Shown here piece after piece: positions 35,376 through 44,669 of a stretch of 64,000 nucleotides of DNA. The notes beneath the pieces were generated by a model, which searched no databases, had not been told where the DNA came from, and saw only the letters and a list, made by a program, of their open reading frames with translations. A program made the translations under genes and the position numbers. The stretch's first letter is position 1. Every line of letters begins with the position of its first letter. This DNA is from SZUA-584 sp040768905 (GTDB lineage: Bacteria; Bacillota; Clostridia; Christensenellales; SZUA-584). The DNA lies in the NCBI GenBank assembly GCA_040768905.1, contig JAXGMA010000001.1:186001-250000 (forward strand), read 5' to 3'.

Positions 35376-36308
35376 ATGCGAAAATGCGCAGCTGCATTAT
35401 TGACTGTTTTTATTCTGGCTTCGTTAGCTGCATGCAGCGCCGCTGAAACGGCCGCATCTTTGGAGCCTACAGAAGAAAAGCTCACAGTGGCTGTGGGCAT
35501 CGCGCCGCACGCTTCTTTTGTGGAGGCCGTAGCCGGCGATCTGGCCAAAGTGGTCACCATGGTGCCGCCGGGCGATAATCCGGAAACCTTTCAGCCTACC
35601 ATGACCCAAATGCAGGCGCTTTCTGATGCCGCTGTTTATTTCTCACAGGATCTGCCGACAGAGGAAGCCAGTATACTGCCCAAATTGCCCGACTTCAATC
35701 AGGATATTGTCGTAGTCGATCTTTTTGCCGCTGTGGCCAAAGAGTATCCTTTGCTGCCCTCAGCGCACAGCCATGGACATGATGATGATGACGATGAAGA
35801 ATTTTCGCATAAAGAAGAATACGACCACCATCTTTGGCTTTCGCCAAAAAGGGCTGCTGCAATGGTGCAGACAATCGTGGATACGTTGTGCGGGCTTAAC
35901 GAAGCCAACGCTGAGATTTTCAGGGCCAACGCAAAGCGTTATATCGCAGAGCTTGAAGAACTGGACGCAGAGTTGAAAACAACATTATCAAGCCTTGGGA
36001 ACAAGAGCTTTATCATCTATCATTCTGCGTATGCTTATTTCGCTGATGATTACGGGCTTGAGATGATAGGTATAGAAATTGAAGGCAAACAGGCCACAGC
36101 GGCGGAACTTAAGAAGGTTATTGCGCTTGCGAGGCAGCTTGGCATCAAAACGGTGTTCTACCAGCAGGAATTTGACGGGAATCAGGCGCGCACCATCGCT
36201 GAAGAAATCAGCGGGACCGCCATGCAGGCGGCGCCGCTTTCTCCGGACTACACTGGCGCACTGCGAAAATTCGCGGCAGCGCTTACAGGGCAGGCGGAAA
36301 ATGAATGA
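35376..36308 (+). CDS. znuA: Zinc ABC transporter substrate-binding lipoprotein
   Basis: Cluster A-I metal-binding protein. The lipobox LAAC lies near residue 20, after a hydrophobic signal. VGIAPHASFVEAVAGD provides the first metal His. A flexible His/Asp-rich loop (HSHGHDDDDDEE, about residues 130-145) is the hallmark of zinc-type members. YDHHLWLSPKRA and FIIYHSAYAYFADDYGL supply further His ligands. The frame extends 51 bases upstream, but AAGGAGGAGG fixes the ATG at 35376. The product is 310 aa. Its end overlaps znuC. Confidence 0.92.
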   Translation: MRKCAAALLTVFILASLAACSAAETAASLEPTEEKLTVAVGIAPHASFVEAVAGDLAKVVTMVPPGDNPETFQPTMTQMQALSDAAVYFSQDLPTEEASILPKLPDFNQDIVVVDLFAAVAKEYPLLPSAHSHGHDDDDDEEFSHKEEYDHHLWLSPKRAAAMVQTIVDTLCGLNEANAEIFRANAKRYIAELEELDAELKTTLSSLGNKSFIIYHSAYAYFADDYGLEMIGIEIEGKQATAAELKKVIALARQLGIKTVFYQQEFDGNQARTIAEEISGTAMQAAPLSPDYTGALRKFAAALTGQAENE

Positions 36309-36978
36309 TGCGGTAACATTTGACAACGTTCGTTATTGTTATGATAATGTCTGTGCACTCGATGATGTGCGTTTGTCCGTGCCGGCCCATGCACTGACAG
36401 CACTCGTGGGGCCAAACGGCGGCGGAAAGAGTACATTGATCCGTCTGATGGCAGGTCTGCTGACGCCGGACGCGGGAGTCGTCAGCGGCTGCAGATCTGT
36501 CGGTTATGTGTCGCAGCACATTGGTTTTGACAACAGCTTTCCGCTCACGGTGCGCGAACTTGTGCTCATGGGTACGCTTGATCCGAAGCTCAGGGCTTAT
36601 TACCGCTACACAGCTGAACAGAAAGGGGCTGCGGATGAAGCGATTTGCCGTGTCGGGCTCACTCATGTTGCCGGAAGGGGCATCGAACAGCTTTCCGGCG
36701 GCCAGCGCGGGCGTGCGCTGATAGCGCGGGCGCTTGCCTCCAAAGCCGATATCCTCGCGCTTGATGAGCCGGACGCCAGCCTTGACATCGATGCCGCGCG
36801 GGAACTGTATGCGCTGCTGCTGACACTCAAAACAGATAAAACCATTGTGATCGCCAGCCATCATGTGGGTGCCGTTCTTGACATTGCCGATTATGCTGCT
36901 TATGTCAAGGGAACAGTGTCGTGTTTTCTGTCACCTGACCGGCTCAAAACCAAACTCAAAGGAGGCATGGTGCTGTGA
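36301..36978 (+). CDS. znuC: Zinc ABC transporter ATP-binding protein
   Basis: 225-aa ATPase of the metal importer. Walker A is GPNGGGKST (about residues 36-44), the signature is LSGGQRGRALIARAL, and Walker B is ILALDEPDASLD. A long in-frame extension upstream overlaps znuA and is not real; the ATG at 36301 overlaps the znuA stop by 8 bases and gives the standard NDAVTFDNVRYCYDN opening. The gene is coupled to znuA and znuB. Confidence 0.92.
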   Translation: MNDAVTFDNVRYCYDNVCALDDVRLSVPAHALTALVGPNGGGKSTLIRLMAGLLTPDAGVVSGCRSVGYVSQHIGFDNSFPLTVRELVLMGTLDPKLRAYYRYTAEQKGAADEAICRVGLTHVAGRGIEQLSGGQRGRALIARALASKADILALDEPDASLDIDAARELYALLLTLKTDKTIVIASHHVGAVLDIADYAAYVKGTVSCFLSPDRLKTKLKGGMVL

Positions 36979-37835
36979 TAGAGGCGATTCTTGATTATGC
37001 GTTTATGCGCAATGCGCTTTTGGCAGCTGTGCTCGCAAGTATTGCAGGCGGCATAATCGGTACCATTGCAATAGAAAAAAAGCTGATCAGTATGTCCGGC
37101 GGAATCGCGCACGCATCCTTTGGCGGGATAGGGCTTGGGTATCTTCTTGGCTTCGAGCCAATCATCGGAGGGCTTGCCTTTGCCGTTGGCATTTCTGCGT
37201 TGATCGCTAAAATACCGCCGAACACGCGTATGAAAGCAGACACCATGACGGGTATACTCTGGTCGTTCGGCATGGCACTTGGGATATTGTTCATTGCACT
37301 TCGGCCAGGCTATATGCCCGATATGACAAGTTACCTATTCGGAGACATACTCTCTGTGTCCACGCAGTCACTTGTCCTAATGGCGGTTTTTACGGGTGCG
37401 CTGGTGCTTGTCTTTACGATGTTTTTCAATCACATGGCGCTGTACCTGTTCGACGAAGAATACGCGGCGGCAGCCGGCATCAAGACGTCTGTGCTCAAAT
37501 GGGTCACATACATCATCATACCCGTTGGCATCATCGTGCTTCTTCGGATCGTGGGTATATTGCTGACCATCGCCCTCATGACGATACCTGTATCGGTTGC
37601 CAAAATGTTCTTCAGGTCTTTCGGGCGCGTCATTATTTTTTCAATTGTATTCAGCCTGTTGTTTTGCCTGGCAGGGCTGACAGTTTCCTATTATATCAAC
37701 ATACCCTCAGGCGTTTGTATCATTGTTTTAAGTACGGCGGTTTATCTTGTGCTGCTGCTTTTGCGCGGCGGCGCATCAAAATGGCTGCACCAGATAAAAA
37801 AGCATGCCGAGCCAGCAAAACCAGTCAACCGCTGA
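36975..37835 (+). CDS. znuB: Zinc ABC transporter permease
   Basis: ABC-3 family integral membrane protein of 286 aa with eight or nine hydrophobic segments. Conserved blocks are MSGGIAHASFGGIGLGYLLG, TGILWSFGMALGILF and YLFGDIL. The start is GTG in a GTGA overlap with the znuC stop. The tail ends in a basic soluble stretch. With ZnuA and ZnuC it completes the importer. Confidence 0.92.
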   Translation: MIEAILDYAFMRNALLAAVLASIAGGIIGTIAIEKKLISMSGGIAHASFGGIGLGYLLGFEPIIGGLAFAVGISALIAKIPPNTRMKADTMTGILWSFGMALGILFIALRPGYMPDMTSYLFGDILSVSTQSLVLMAVFTGALVLVFTMFFNHMALYLFDEEYAAAAGIKTSVLKWVTYIIIPVGIIVLLRIVGILLTIALMTIPVSVAKMFFRSFGRVIIFSIVFSLLFCLAGLTVSYYINIPSGVCIIVLSTAVYLVLLLLRGGASKWLHQIKKHAEPAKPVNR

Positions 37836-37975
37836 GTAGCCGCGAGTTATTCTGGTCAGCCAAATCATTGATATCTGCAGCAGGCCCCGCAGCAGATGTT
37901 CCGTTATGGTGTTTGTGATTAGACTTATGGTGGTATGTATAAAAGCAGGATTCATAGATATGAGGTAGATGCGGA

Positions 37976-40951
37976 TTGATCGGTACGAAAGACAGTTTTT
38001 TCAATAATGACGCGTTGCTGATCCTTGATGAAGACAGAAAGATCAAGGCCTGCAACAAGGAATTTTTATGTTTGTTTGGCTTTGATGCGCTGCCGGTTGG
38101 TGCTTCTTTTGACGCCTTTTTTAATATGGCAAATGGGGCATGGCATAAGCTAGCTTGCTGGCAGCCTTTTGTCTGTGAACAGCGGGAAAGCCGCAAAAAG
38201 GTTCATGGAATGATGTTTTGCGAAAAAAACAGGATCCGCATGGTTTTTTCTGTTCTGACGAATGATGAGAGCTTTTATGAAGTCATGCCGGATGCGCAGT
38301 TTTCGTCGCTCTTTTCTCAAATGAAAGAAGGCGTGGCCGTACACAGTCTTCATTTTCAAAACGGCAAGGCAGCAGATTATGTGATCGAGCATTTTAACGA
38401 AAGCTTTGCAGAGTTATTTGGGATCGACCCTCATATGGCAGCCGGCCAAAAAGCCAGCTGTATTTTTAATACCAAAAAAGCACCTTTTTTAAAAAAGTTT
38501 GAAAAAGTTGTCGAGGCAACCAAGCCCACACGATTCGACACGTTCTATGGGGGTTCAGGGAGGCATTATCTTATTTCTGTGACGCCGTTTTCCAAGAACC
38601 GCTTCGCAACAGTCGTTTCCGATCTGTCAGAAAGCAGGCACTCGCAGCTGCTGTATAAAGCACTTAATAAGGCCGCGGCTGTCATCTCAAGCAGTTCAGA
38701 AACAGATAATGTGTTTGAATCAGCGGCTCAGATACTCAGAGAATACAACTTTGAATGTATGCTCATGCCGATAGAGGACGGAGCGGCTGTCAATAAGACG
38801 TATTTAAGTTTTGGAGGGATTAAAACCATTCAGTATCCCGAGCAGATTCCTGCAGTCGATGCTTTTTATTCAAAGGTCATGAGAGACCGGCGCGCCGTAT
38901 ATGTGGAAAGTCTCGACTTGCCCTTATCAATGCTGCCTCAAGGAGTCCGCGGTCATACAAACTGTATCGCTTCGCCGCTTGTTATAGACAACATATTAGC
39001 GGGGCTTTTTGTGATCATGTCATGCGGTTTAAAGCAAAGAGATACGGAAGCCGTTACGGCATTTACCAACCAGCTTGCAGCGATTCTGGAAAAAGCCGCG
39101 TTGATCAGCAGCCTTAAAAAGCATATTAAAGAGCTTGAGCGCTCCAAACAAGAATACGCCAATGTGGCTGAGAGGCTAAATATGGCATCTCAAGCAAGCC
39201 GCGTTGGCATCTGGGATATTGATCTTATAAGAAATGCTGAGTATATGGATAACGCGCTGCAGAAGATATACGGGCTTGAGCCCGGTGAGTTTGACGGCAA
39301 AATCTCGTCATGGGAAAAATTTGTCCACCCGGACGATCAGGAACGCGTTGCCAGGGCATATCGTGAAGCAATTTGCAAAGGGCGAGACTATTCGGCAGAG
39401 TACCGCATTGTTTTGCAGGACGGCACACTGCGCTATATCAGCAGCATGGGCATCGTGTATCAGGACGACGCAGGGCAGCCGGTTCGTATGGTGGGTACGG
39501 ATTGGGACATTACAGAACGCAAAAAAACTGAACTGGCCTTGCTGGCAGAAAAAGAGCTTTTAAAAACCACGCTTCAATCCATCGGCGACGGTGTCATGGT
39601 GACGGACAGCGAAGGGCGCATCACGCTTGCCAATGCCCAGTTTTCGCGTATCTGCGGAACAGCGCTGGGAGATATTCAAGGAAGCACACTGGGGAAAGTG
39701 CTGGAGGGGATTTACAGGCTGGATGGGGGGCTTTGCCGATTGCCTGAAAAAACGCTGCTTACAGGCCGTACGATGAAGGGCACAGACTGCGTGCTGGTAC
39801 GCAATGACGGCAAAACGGTGCCCGTGGCTTATACTGTGACGCCGATAAGGGACAACGAGGCAGCCATTTGCGGTGCGGTGCTCGTGATGCGCAGTATAGA
39901 AGAGGAAAAGAAAAAACAAAAGAAGATTGATTACCTCGTGCATCACGACCCCTTAACGGGCGTTTATAACCGGCGTTATTTTGAATTAATGGTTAAGAAG
40001 CTTGATAAAAAGACCAACCTGCCGTTATCGGTGCTCAGCTGCGATGTCAACGGCTTAAAGCTGGCCAATGATGCTTTCGGGCACAGTGCAGGGGACAGGC
40101 TCTTAAAGCGAATGGCTTCTATCATGACAAGAATAAGCCGGCCCGGAGATGTTGTAGCACGTGTGGGTGGGGATGAGTTTTTTATACTCATGCCGAATGC
40201 GGACAAAGAACAGGCGGCGCTGTTTTGTGACAAGATCAAGACGCTTGCGGCAAAAAAACGGACGGGGCCGATCGAAGATTCTTTATCTGTGGGTTTTGGC
40301 ACCAAAATGCAACCGGAGGAGAGTATTCATACGGTCATCAACATGGCCGAAAGCGACATGTACCGCAATAAAACAAATGAGAGCCCTAAGATGAGAGACA
40401 AATCGATCAAGGGCATACTCAGCACACTTTATGAGAGGTTTCCCGATTTGCCCAATAACGTCAACCGCGTAGGTCATTTGTGCTGCGGTCTTGCCAGACA
40501 ACTCGGGCTTGGCGAGCGAGAAATAGCTGACATCAGGTTGCTTGCGATGATGCATGAAATAGGCAATATATCTGTTGATCAGAATATACTGAAAAAACCG
40601 GGCAAACTGGATCAAGAAGAATGGAAACAGGTCAAGCGCCATCCCGAGGTCGGCTTTCGTATATTGCTCGCTTTTAATGAGACGGCACATCTCGCCGGCA
40701 GTGTGCTGTCACATCACGAACGCTATGACGGACACGGTTACCCGAACGGCGTATGCGGTGAACAGATACCTCTGATATCACGGATCGTCGCAGTGGCAGG
40801 CGCTTATGATGCCATGACCAATGACCGCCCATACCGCAAAGCGTTTTCTCATGAAATGGCGCTTGAGGAAATTGAAAAAAACAAAGGGGCGCAGTTTGAC
40901 CCTGTGATCGCAGAGGAATTTTTACGCATGATGGGCAAACAAATCGTGTAA
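37976..40951 (+). CDS. PAS/GAF-GGDEF-HD-GYP signalling protein
   Basis: A 991-aa cyclic-di-GMP-type protein with no clear membrane segment. The N-terminal region has two divergent PAS-like stretches (residues 1-225), then a GAF-like domain (about 225-380). A PAS/PAC domain follows (about 400-520, GMVGTDWDITERKK-type ending), and another PAS at about 525-645 (IGDGVMVTDSEGRI). GGDEF spans about 650-810 with RVGGDEFFIL intact near 730. An HD-GYP domain is at about 815-985 with HHERYDGHGYPNG. The usual HDIGK is here HEIGN (about residue 860), an altered metal motif. The start is TTG at 37976 with a GATGCGGA upstream region, so the exact start is less certain. Confidence 0.85.
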   Translation: MIGTKDSFFNNDALLILDEDRKIKACNKEFLCLFGFDALPVGASFDAFFNMANGAWHKLACWQPFVCEQRESRKKVHGMMFCEKNRIRMVFSVLTNDESFYEVMPDAQFSSLFSQMKEGVAVHSLHFQNGKAADYVIEHFNESFAELFGIDPHMAAGQKASCIFNTKKAPFLKKFEKVVEATKPTRFDTFYGGSGRHYLISVTPFSKNRFATVVSDLSESRHSQLLYKALNKAAAVISSSSETDNVFESAAQILREYNFECMLMPIEDGAAVNKTYLSFGGIKTIQYPEQIPAVDAFYSKVMRDRRAVYVESLDLPLSMLPQGVRGHTNCIASPLVIDNILAGLFVIMSCGLKQRDTEAVTAFTNQLAAILEKAALISSLKKHIKELERSKQEYANVAERLNMASQASRVGIWDIDLIRNAEYMDNALQKIYGLEPGEFDGKISSWEKFVHPDDQERVARAYREAICKGRDYSAEYRIVLQDGTLRYISSMGIVYQDDAGQPVRMVGTDWDITERKKTELALLAEKELLKTTLQSIGDGVMVTDSEGRITLANAQFSRICGTALGDIQGSTLGKVLEGIYRLDGGLCRLPEKTLLTGRTMKGTDCVLVRNDGKTVPVAYTVTPIRDNEAAICGAVLVMRSIEEEKKKQKKIDYLVHHDPLTGVYNRRYFELMVKKLDKKTNLPLSVLSCDVNGLKLANDAFGHSAGDRLLKRMASIMTRISRPGDVVARVGGDEFFILMPNADKEQAALFCDKIKTLAAKKRTGPIEDSLSVGFGTKMQPEESIHTVINMAESDMYRNKTNESPKMRDKSIKGILSTLYERFPDLPNNVNRVGHLCCGLARQLGLGEREIADIRLLAMMHEIGNISVDQNILKKPGKLDQEEWKQVKRHPEVGFRILLAFNETAHLAGSVLSHHERYDGHGYPNGVCGEQIPLISRIVAVAGAYDAMTNDRPYRKAFSHEMALEEIEKNKGAQFDPVIAEEFLRMMGKQIV

Positions 40952-41052
40952 CAGTCTGGTCGATAAGATATAATATATGCATAGAAAAAGGCTGCGTTCA
41001 GCGGTGAATTTTATATAATCACAGCATCCAGTGGATGGTCAGGAGATACGGA

Positions 41053-42084
41053 ATGAAAACGCCTTCAACACTTGAATGGGACGGCCGGTGCCTTGAACTT
41101 CTCGATCAAACACGGCTTCCTGCAGAAACAGCCTACATCGATATCTATACTGCGCAGGCATTAAGGGAGGCGATCATGTCGATGCAGGTGCGTGGCGCGC
41201 CTGCGATCGGTGTGGCTGCAGCGTATGGCATGGTGCTCGCAGCCCGCACCATTACAGAAACATCATTCAAAGCGTTTCTGCGCGCGCTTAATAAGGAAGG
41301 CGAAATGCTTGCCTCGGCGCGGCCGACTGCGGTCAATCTCTCATGGGCAGTGGGGCGCATGATAGATGCTGCGCGGATGCACGGCAGGATGCCGCAGCTG
41401 TTAGAGCGGCTTGAACACGAGGCGGTCACGATACACAAAGAAGACATTCAAAACAACAGGCGCATCGGCGAACTGGCGCTCGGCCTGCTTAAAGACGGAT
41501 ACGGCATACTCACGCACTGCAATGCGGGCATGCTGGCAACGACGCAGTATGGCACTGCGCTTTCCGCGTTTTATCTGGCCCAAGAGCGCGGCATTTCTTT
41601 AAAAGCCTATGTTGATGAAACACGGCCGCGTTTCCAGGGCGCTTCGCTCACCGCGTATGAGCTGATGCAGGCAGGCATAGATACAACGCTTATTTGCGAC
41701 AACATGGCTGCGCTGCTGATGAAGCAGGGCAAAATCAACGCGGTGATGACGGGCTGTGACAGAGTCGCTGCCAATGGCGATGCGGCCAACAAAGTCGGCA
41801 CTTTCAGCCTCTCGATTGTCGCCAAACATTTCGGCATACCCTTTTATGTGGCTGCGCCCGTAAGCACCATTGACTTGGCGTGCAGCAACGGTTCTCAGAT
41901 ACCCATCGAAGAACGCAGCGGTGAGGAAATCACAAGAATTGGGAAAACCTGCATAGCCCCGGAGGGGGTCAAGACATATAATCCGGCGTTTGATATCACG
42001 CCCGCAGAAAACATCACGGCCATCATAACAGAACGCGGTATTGCATGGCCACCGTTCAGAGAATCAATCAAAACGATCGTTTAA
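41053..42084 (+). CDS. mtnA: S-methyl-5-thioribose-1-phosphate isomerase
   Basis: Isomerises MTR-1-P to MTRu-1-P in methionine salvage. VRGAPAIGVAAAYGM, HCNAGMLATTQYGTAL (catalytic Cys), DETRPRFQGASLTAYEL and TGCDRVAANGDAANKVGT (catalytic Asp) are all present. An AGGAGA site supports the ATG at 41053 over an earlier in-frame GTG. The product is 343 aa. No other salvage genes (mtnK, mtnB) are nearby, so in this anaerobe it may serve a shorter salvage or nucleoside pathway. Confidence 0.95.
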   Translation: MKTPSTLEWDGRCLELLDQTRLPAETAYIDIYTAQALREAIMSMQVRGAPAIGVAAAYGMVLAARTITETSFKAFLRALNKEGEMLASARPTAVNLSWAVGRMIDAARMHGRMPQLLERLEHEAVTIHKEDIQNNRRIGELALGLLKDGYGILTHCNAGMLATTQYGTALSAFYLAQERGISLKAYVDETRPRFQGASLTAYELMQAGIDTTLICDNMAALLMKQGKINAVMTGCDRVAANGDAANKVGTFSLSIVAKHFGIPFYVAAPVSTIDLACSNGSQIPIEERSGEEITRIGKTCIAPEGVKTYNPAFDITPAENITAIITERGIAWPPFRESIKTIV

Positions 42085-42221
42085 GAAGGGCTGTACTTTT
42101 TTAGCTGTTTCCCTTGTACCGCCTTTGCTAAATTCTTAAAAGGACTGGGAACAAATATTTTAAATGTGTTGTAATCAACGGCAGCCCTCACAAGGGCAAC
42201 ACATATGAGCTTGCAAAAATC

Positions 42222-42857
42222 GTGATGAACCGTATGCGTGATTGCGGCGCAACGATCGAAGAGATCCATCTTGGGCAGCACAAGATTCCGTTTTGCAGCG
42301 GCTGTTTTTCCTGTTTTGAACGCGGCGAAGATTCCTGCCCTCATCATGATGCGGTCAAGCCCATCGCGCAGGCCATTGAGTCCGCGGATGCTCTTATTGT
42401 GCTCACGCCTGCGTACTCGCTGGCGCCTACAGCATTGCTGAAAAACATGATAGATCATCTTTCGTATTATTTTCATCGCCCTCGTTTTTTCGGAAGAAAA
42501 GCGCTTGTGTTATCGACAACGGCGGGCGCAGGCGCAAAGGCGTGTACAGGTTACATACGCAATGTGCTTGGGCATTGGGGATTCGGACGTGTGTATAATT
42601 ATGCGCTGGCATGCTTTGCAGCGCTTGGGTACACGCCCTCAGCCAAGGTGGAAAAAAGACTAAATCATCTCGCCGGCTGTTTTGTGCGGGATATCAAGAG
42701 CGGCCGCATTCCAAGAGCGCGGCTCAAACGTGTGATGTATTACAATGCCTGGCGCGCCATGGCGGCTGTCATCCAGAAAGCATTGACGGACACTATTGGC
42801 ATGACAGCGGGCTTGTACGCACGGCGTTTGCACCGCAGATCAAGCTTGGGTTTATAG
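42222..42857 (+). CDS. Flavodoxin-like NAD(P)H:FMN oxidoreductase, start codon missing
   Basis: The coordinates begin at the first conventional start (GTG), but the family N-terminus is encoded further upstream in the same frame: VVINGSPHKGNTYELAKIV, starting about 42168, including the FMN phosphate loop. The frame is open from 42132, yet contains no ATG, GTG or TTG before 42222. An AAAGGA sequence at 42138-42143 is correctly placed for a start near 42153-42159. Downstream are the Cys motif FCSGCFSCFERGEDSC, typical of iron-sulfur-flavoprotein-like reductases, and STTAGAGAKA. It is either a gene with a mutated or unusual start, or a decaying one. It follows mtnA. Confidence 0.65.
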   Translation: MMNRMRDCGATIEEIHLGQHKIPFCSGCFSCFERGEDSCPHHDAVKPIAQAIESADALIVLTPAYSLAPTALLKNMIDHLSYYFHRPRFFGRKALVLSTTAGAGAKACTGYIRNVLGHWGFGRVYNYALACFAALGYTPSAKVEKRLNHLAGCFVRDIKSGRIPRARLKRVMYYNAWRAMAAVIQKALTDTIGMTAGLYARRLHRRSSLGL

Positions 42858-43008
42858 GGCGGCTTTTCGGGGCTCTGATGTTCAGGCTGATTAAATTTTC
42901 GATGGTTAAATTTTCATAACGGAGCGGCGTCTTGAGCGGCGAATTCAGCCTGTACAATAATATAAATGCATTGCCAAATATTAAAGCATCAAGATATCAA
43001 AACCATGA

Positions 43009-43037
43009 TTAACTTTTCCTTTATGCTATGCTATGAT
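43009..43037 (+). promoter_or_regulatory. Promoter of the SSS symporter gene
   Basis: TTAACT (43009-43014), 17-base spacer, TATGAT (43032-43037), 30 bases ahead of the symporter ATG. The preceding 150 bases after the flavodoxin-like gene are AT-rich and hold nothing else I can recognise. Confidence 0.55.
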
Positions 43038-43067
43038 GTGAATAAATAAATTATAGGGAGGGGTACT

Positions 43068-44579
43068 ATGACATCAGACCAAATACAGATACTGATTGCG
43101 ATGTTTGCATACATGGCGATGATGATCGTGATCGGCGCCATGTATGCCAAACGCAACAAGAACGCTGAGGACTACCTTCTTGGAGGCAGAAAGCTTGGGC
43201 CCTGGGTCGGCGCGCTGTCTGCTGAAGCCTCGGATATGTCCGGCTGGCTGCTTATGGGCCTGCCGGGGCTGGCGTATCTCACAGGTATCGGGGAGGTGTT
43301 CTGGACGGCTCTCGGCCTTGCCGTCGGTACTTATTTAAACTGGTTGTTTGTCGCAAAAAGGCTGCGCAAATACACCAAAGCAGCAGGCAATTCTATCACA
43401 CTGCCGGATTATTTTTCAAACAGGTTCAGAGACAAACAAAAGATACTGATGAGCCTGTCCGCCGTACTTATACTATTATTCTTTGTCATTTATCTTGGTT
43501 CGGGTTTTGCAGCAATGGGCAAACTGTTCCAATCACTGTTCGGCCTTGATTATACGATGATGATGGTCATCAGCGCCGTTGTCATCATTGTCTATTCTGT
43601 TGTCGGCGGCTTCCTCGCGGTTTGCACGACAGACTTAATACAGGGCATACTCATGTTTTTTGCGCTGCTTGCCATTGTAGTGCTTGGCTATGTGGCACTG
43701 GCAGGAGAAACCATAGCCGCCAACGTCGCGGGCATCAACGGCTTTTTGAGCATTTGGGGCGTCAATGATCCCGCGACCAACACATTTGTACAGTTTAGTG
43801 CGCTGGATATCATATCTATACTGGCATGGGGGCTTGGTTATTTCGGTATGCCCCACATCCTGTTAAGATTTATGGCGATCCGCAAAACAGGTCAGATCGC
43901 AAAATCACGGCGCATTGCCGTTGTCTGGGTGGTCATCGCACTGGGCGCCGCCGTTCTGATCGGTATCATCGGCCGTGCATTCTTGGGCGATTCTCTGATG
44001 AACGGTACCCATGAAACGGTTTTTGCCGCCTTGGCGACCACACTGCTGCCGGCCTTGATCGCGGGCGTACTCATATCCGGTATACTTGCCTCAACCATGA
44101 GCACCTCGGACAGCCAGCTGCTGACCGTCGCTTCTGCAATATCGAAGAACTTTTTTCACGGCCTTATCAAGAAGAACGCTTCAGACAAGCAAATACTCGT
44201 TATCTCCAAGATCACTGTCATCGTGGCCGCGCTTGTCGGTATTTTGTTTGCGCTTGATGAGAATAGCACAGTGTTTGGTATCGTCGCTTATGCGTGGGCT
44301 GGGTTCGGAGCGACTTTCGGGCCGGTCGTCCTGCTCTCGCTGTTCTGGAAGCGCATGAACAAGTGGGGAGCGCTCGCAGGCATGTTGTCCGGCGCTGCAA
44401 CAGTCATTATTTGGAGAGAGATACTCAAACCGATGGGAGGCGTCTTTGGCATTTATGAGCTGCTGCCTGGATTCATCGTGGCGCTTCTGTTGATTTTTGT
44501 TGTCAGTCTGTTGACCAGGCCTCCGTCACAGGAAATCGTGACAGAATTCGAGACAGTCAAAACTGCGGATTTGGATTAA
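43068..44579 (+). CDS. putP: Sodium/solute symporter, PutP-like
   Basis: A 503-aa member of the SSS family with about 13 membrane helices. Opening blocks AEDYLLGGRKLGPWVGALSA and ASDMSGWLLMGLPG are characteristic of sodium/proline symporters. GLGYFGMPHILLRFMAI and STMSTSDSQLLTVASAIS carry the conserved sodium-site Ser/Thr region. AGGGAGGGG precedes the ATG. It is a single-gene unit with its own promoter and terminator. Proline is the likely substrate by family resemblance; pantothenate or other solutes are possible. Confidence 0.88.
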   Translation: MTSDQIQILIAMFAYMAMMIVIGAMYAKRNKNAEDYLLGGRKLGPWVGALSAEASDMSGWLLMGLPGLAYLTGIGEVFWTALGLAVGTYLNWLFVAKRLRKYTKAAGNSITLPDYFSNRFRDKQKILMSLSAVLILLFFVIYLGSGFAAMGKLFQSLFGLDYTMMMVISAVVIIVYSVVGGFLAVCTTDLIQGILMFFALLAIVVLGYVALAGETIAANVAGINGFLSIWGVNDPATNTFVQFSALDIISILAWGLGYFGMPHILLRFMAIRKTGQIAKSRRIAVVWVVIALGAAVLIGIIGRAFLGDSLMNGTHETVFAALATTLLPALIAGVLISGILASTMSTSDSQLLTVASAISKNFFHGLIKKNASDKQILVISKITVIVAALVGILFALDENSTVFGIVAYAWAGFGATFGPVVLLSLFWKRMNKWGALAGMLSGAATVIIWREILKPMGGVFGIYELLPGFIVALLLIFVVSLLTRPPSQEIVTEFETVKTADLD

Positions 44580-44595
44580 CAGCGTTTTTTACTTT

Positions 44596-44632
44596 AAAGG
44601 CCGAAGCGTTCCTGCTTCGGCCTTTGCTTGTA
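44596..44632 (+). terminator. Terminator after the symporter gene
   Basis: A 12-bp stem AAAGGCCGAAGC (44596-44607) with GCTTCGGCCTTT (44614-44625), six-base loop, then GCTTGT. The stem is strong; the T tract is part of the stem. Confidence 0.75.
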
Positions 44633-44669
44633 CACTTTAGTGTGATTTTGAGCGCAAAGCGGTCAAAAT

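Noticed and set aside
36079..36300. N-terminal extension of znuC
   Set aside because: It lies inside znuA, is Arg-rich, and the ABC domain begins normally at 36301.
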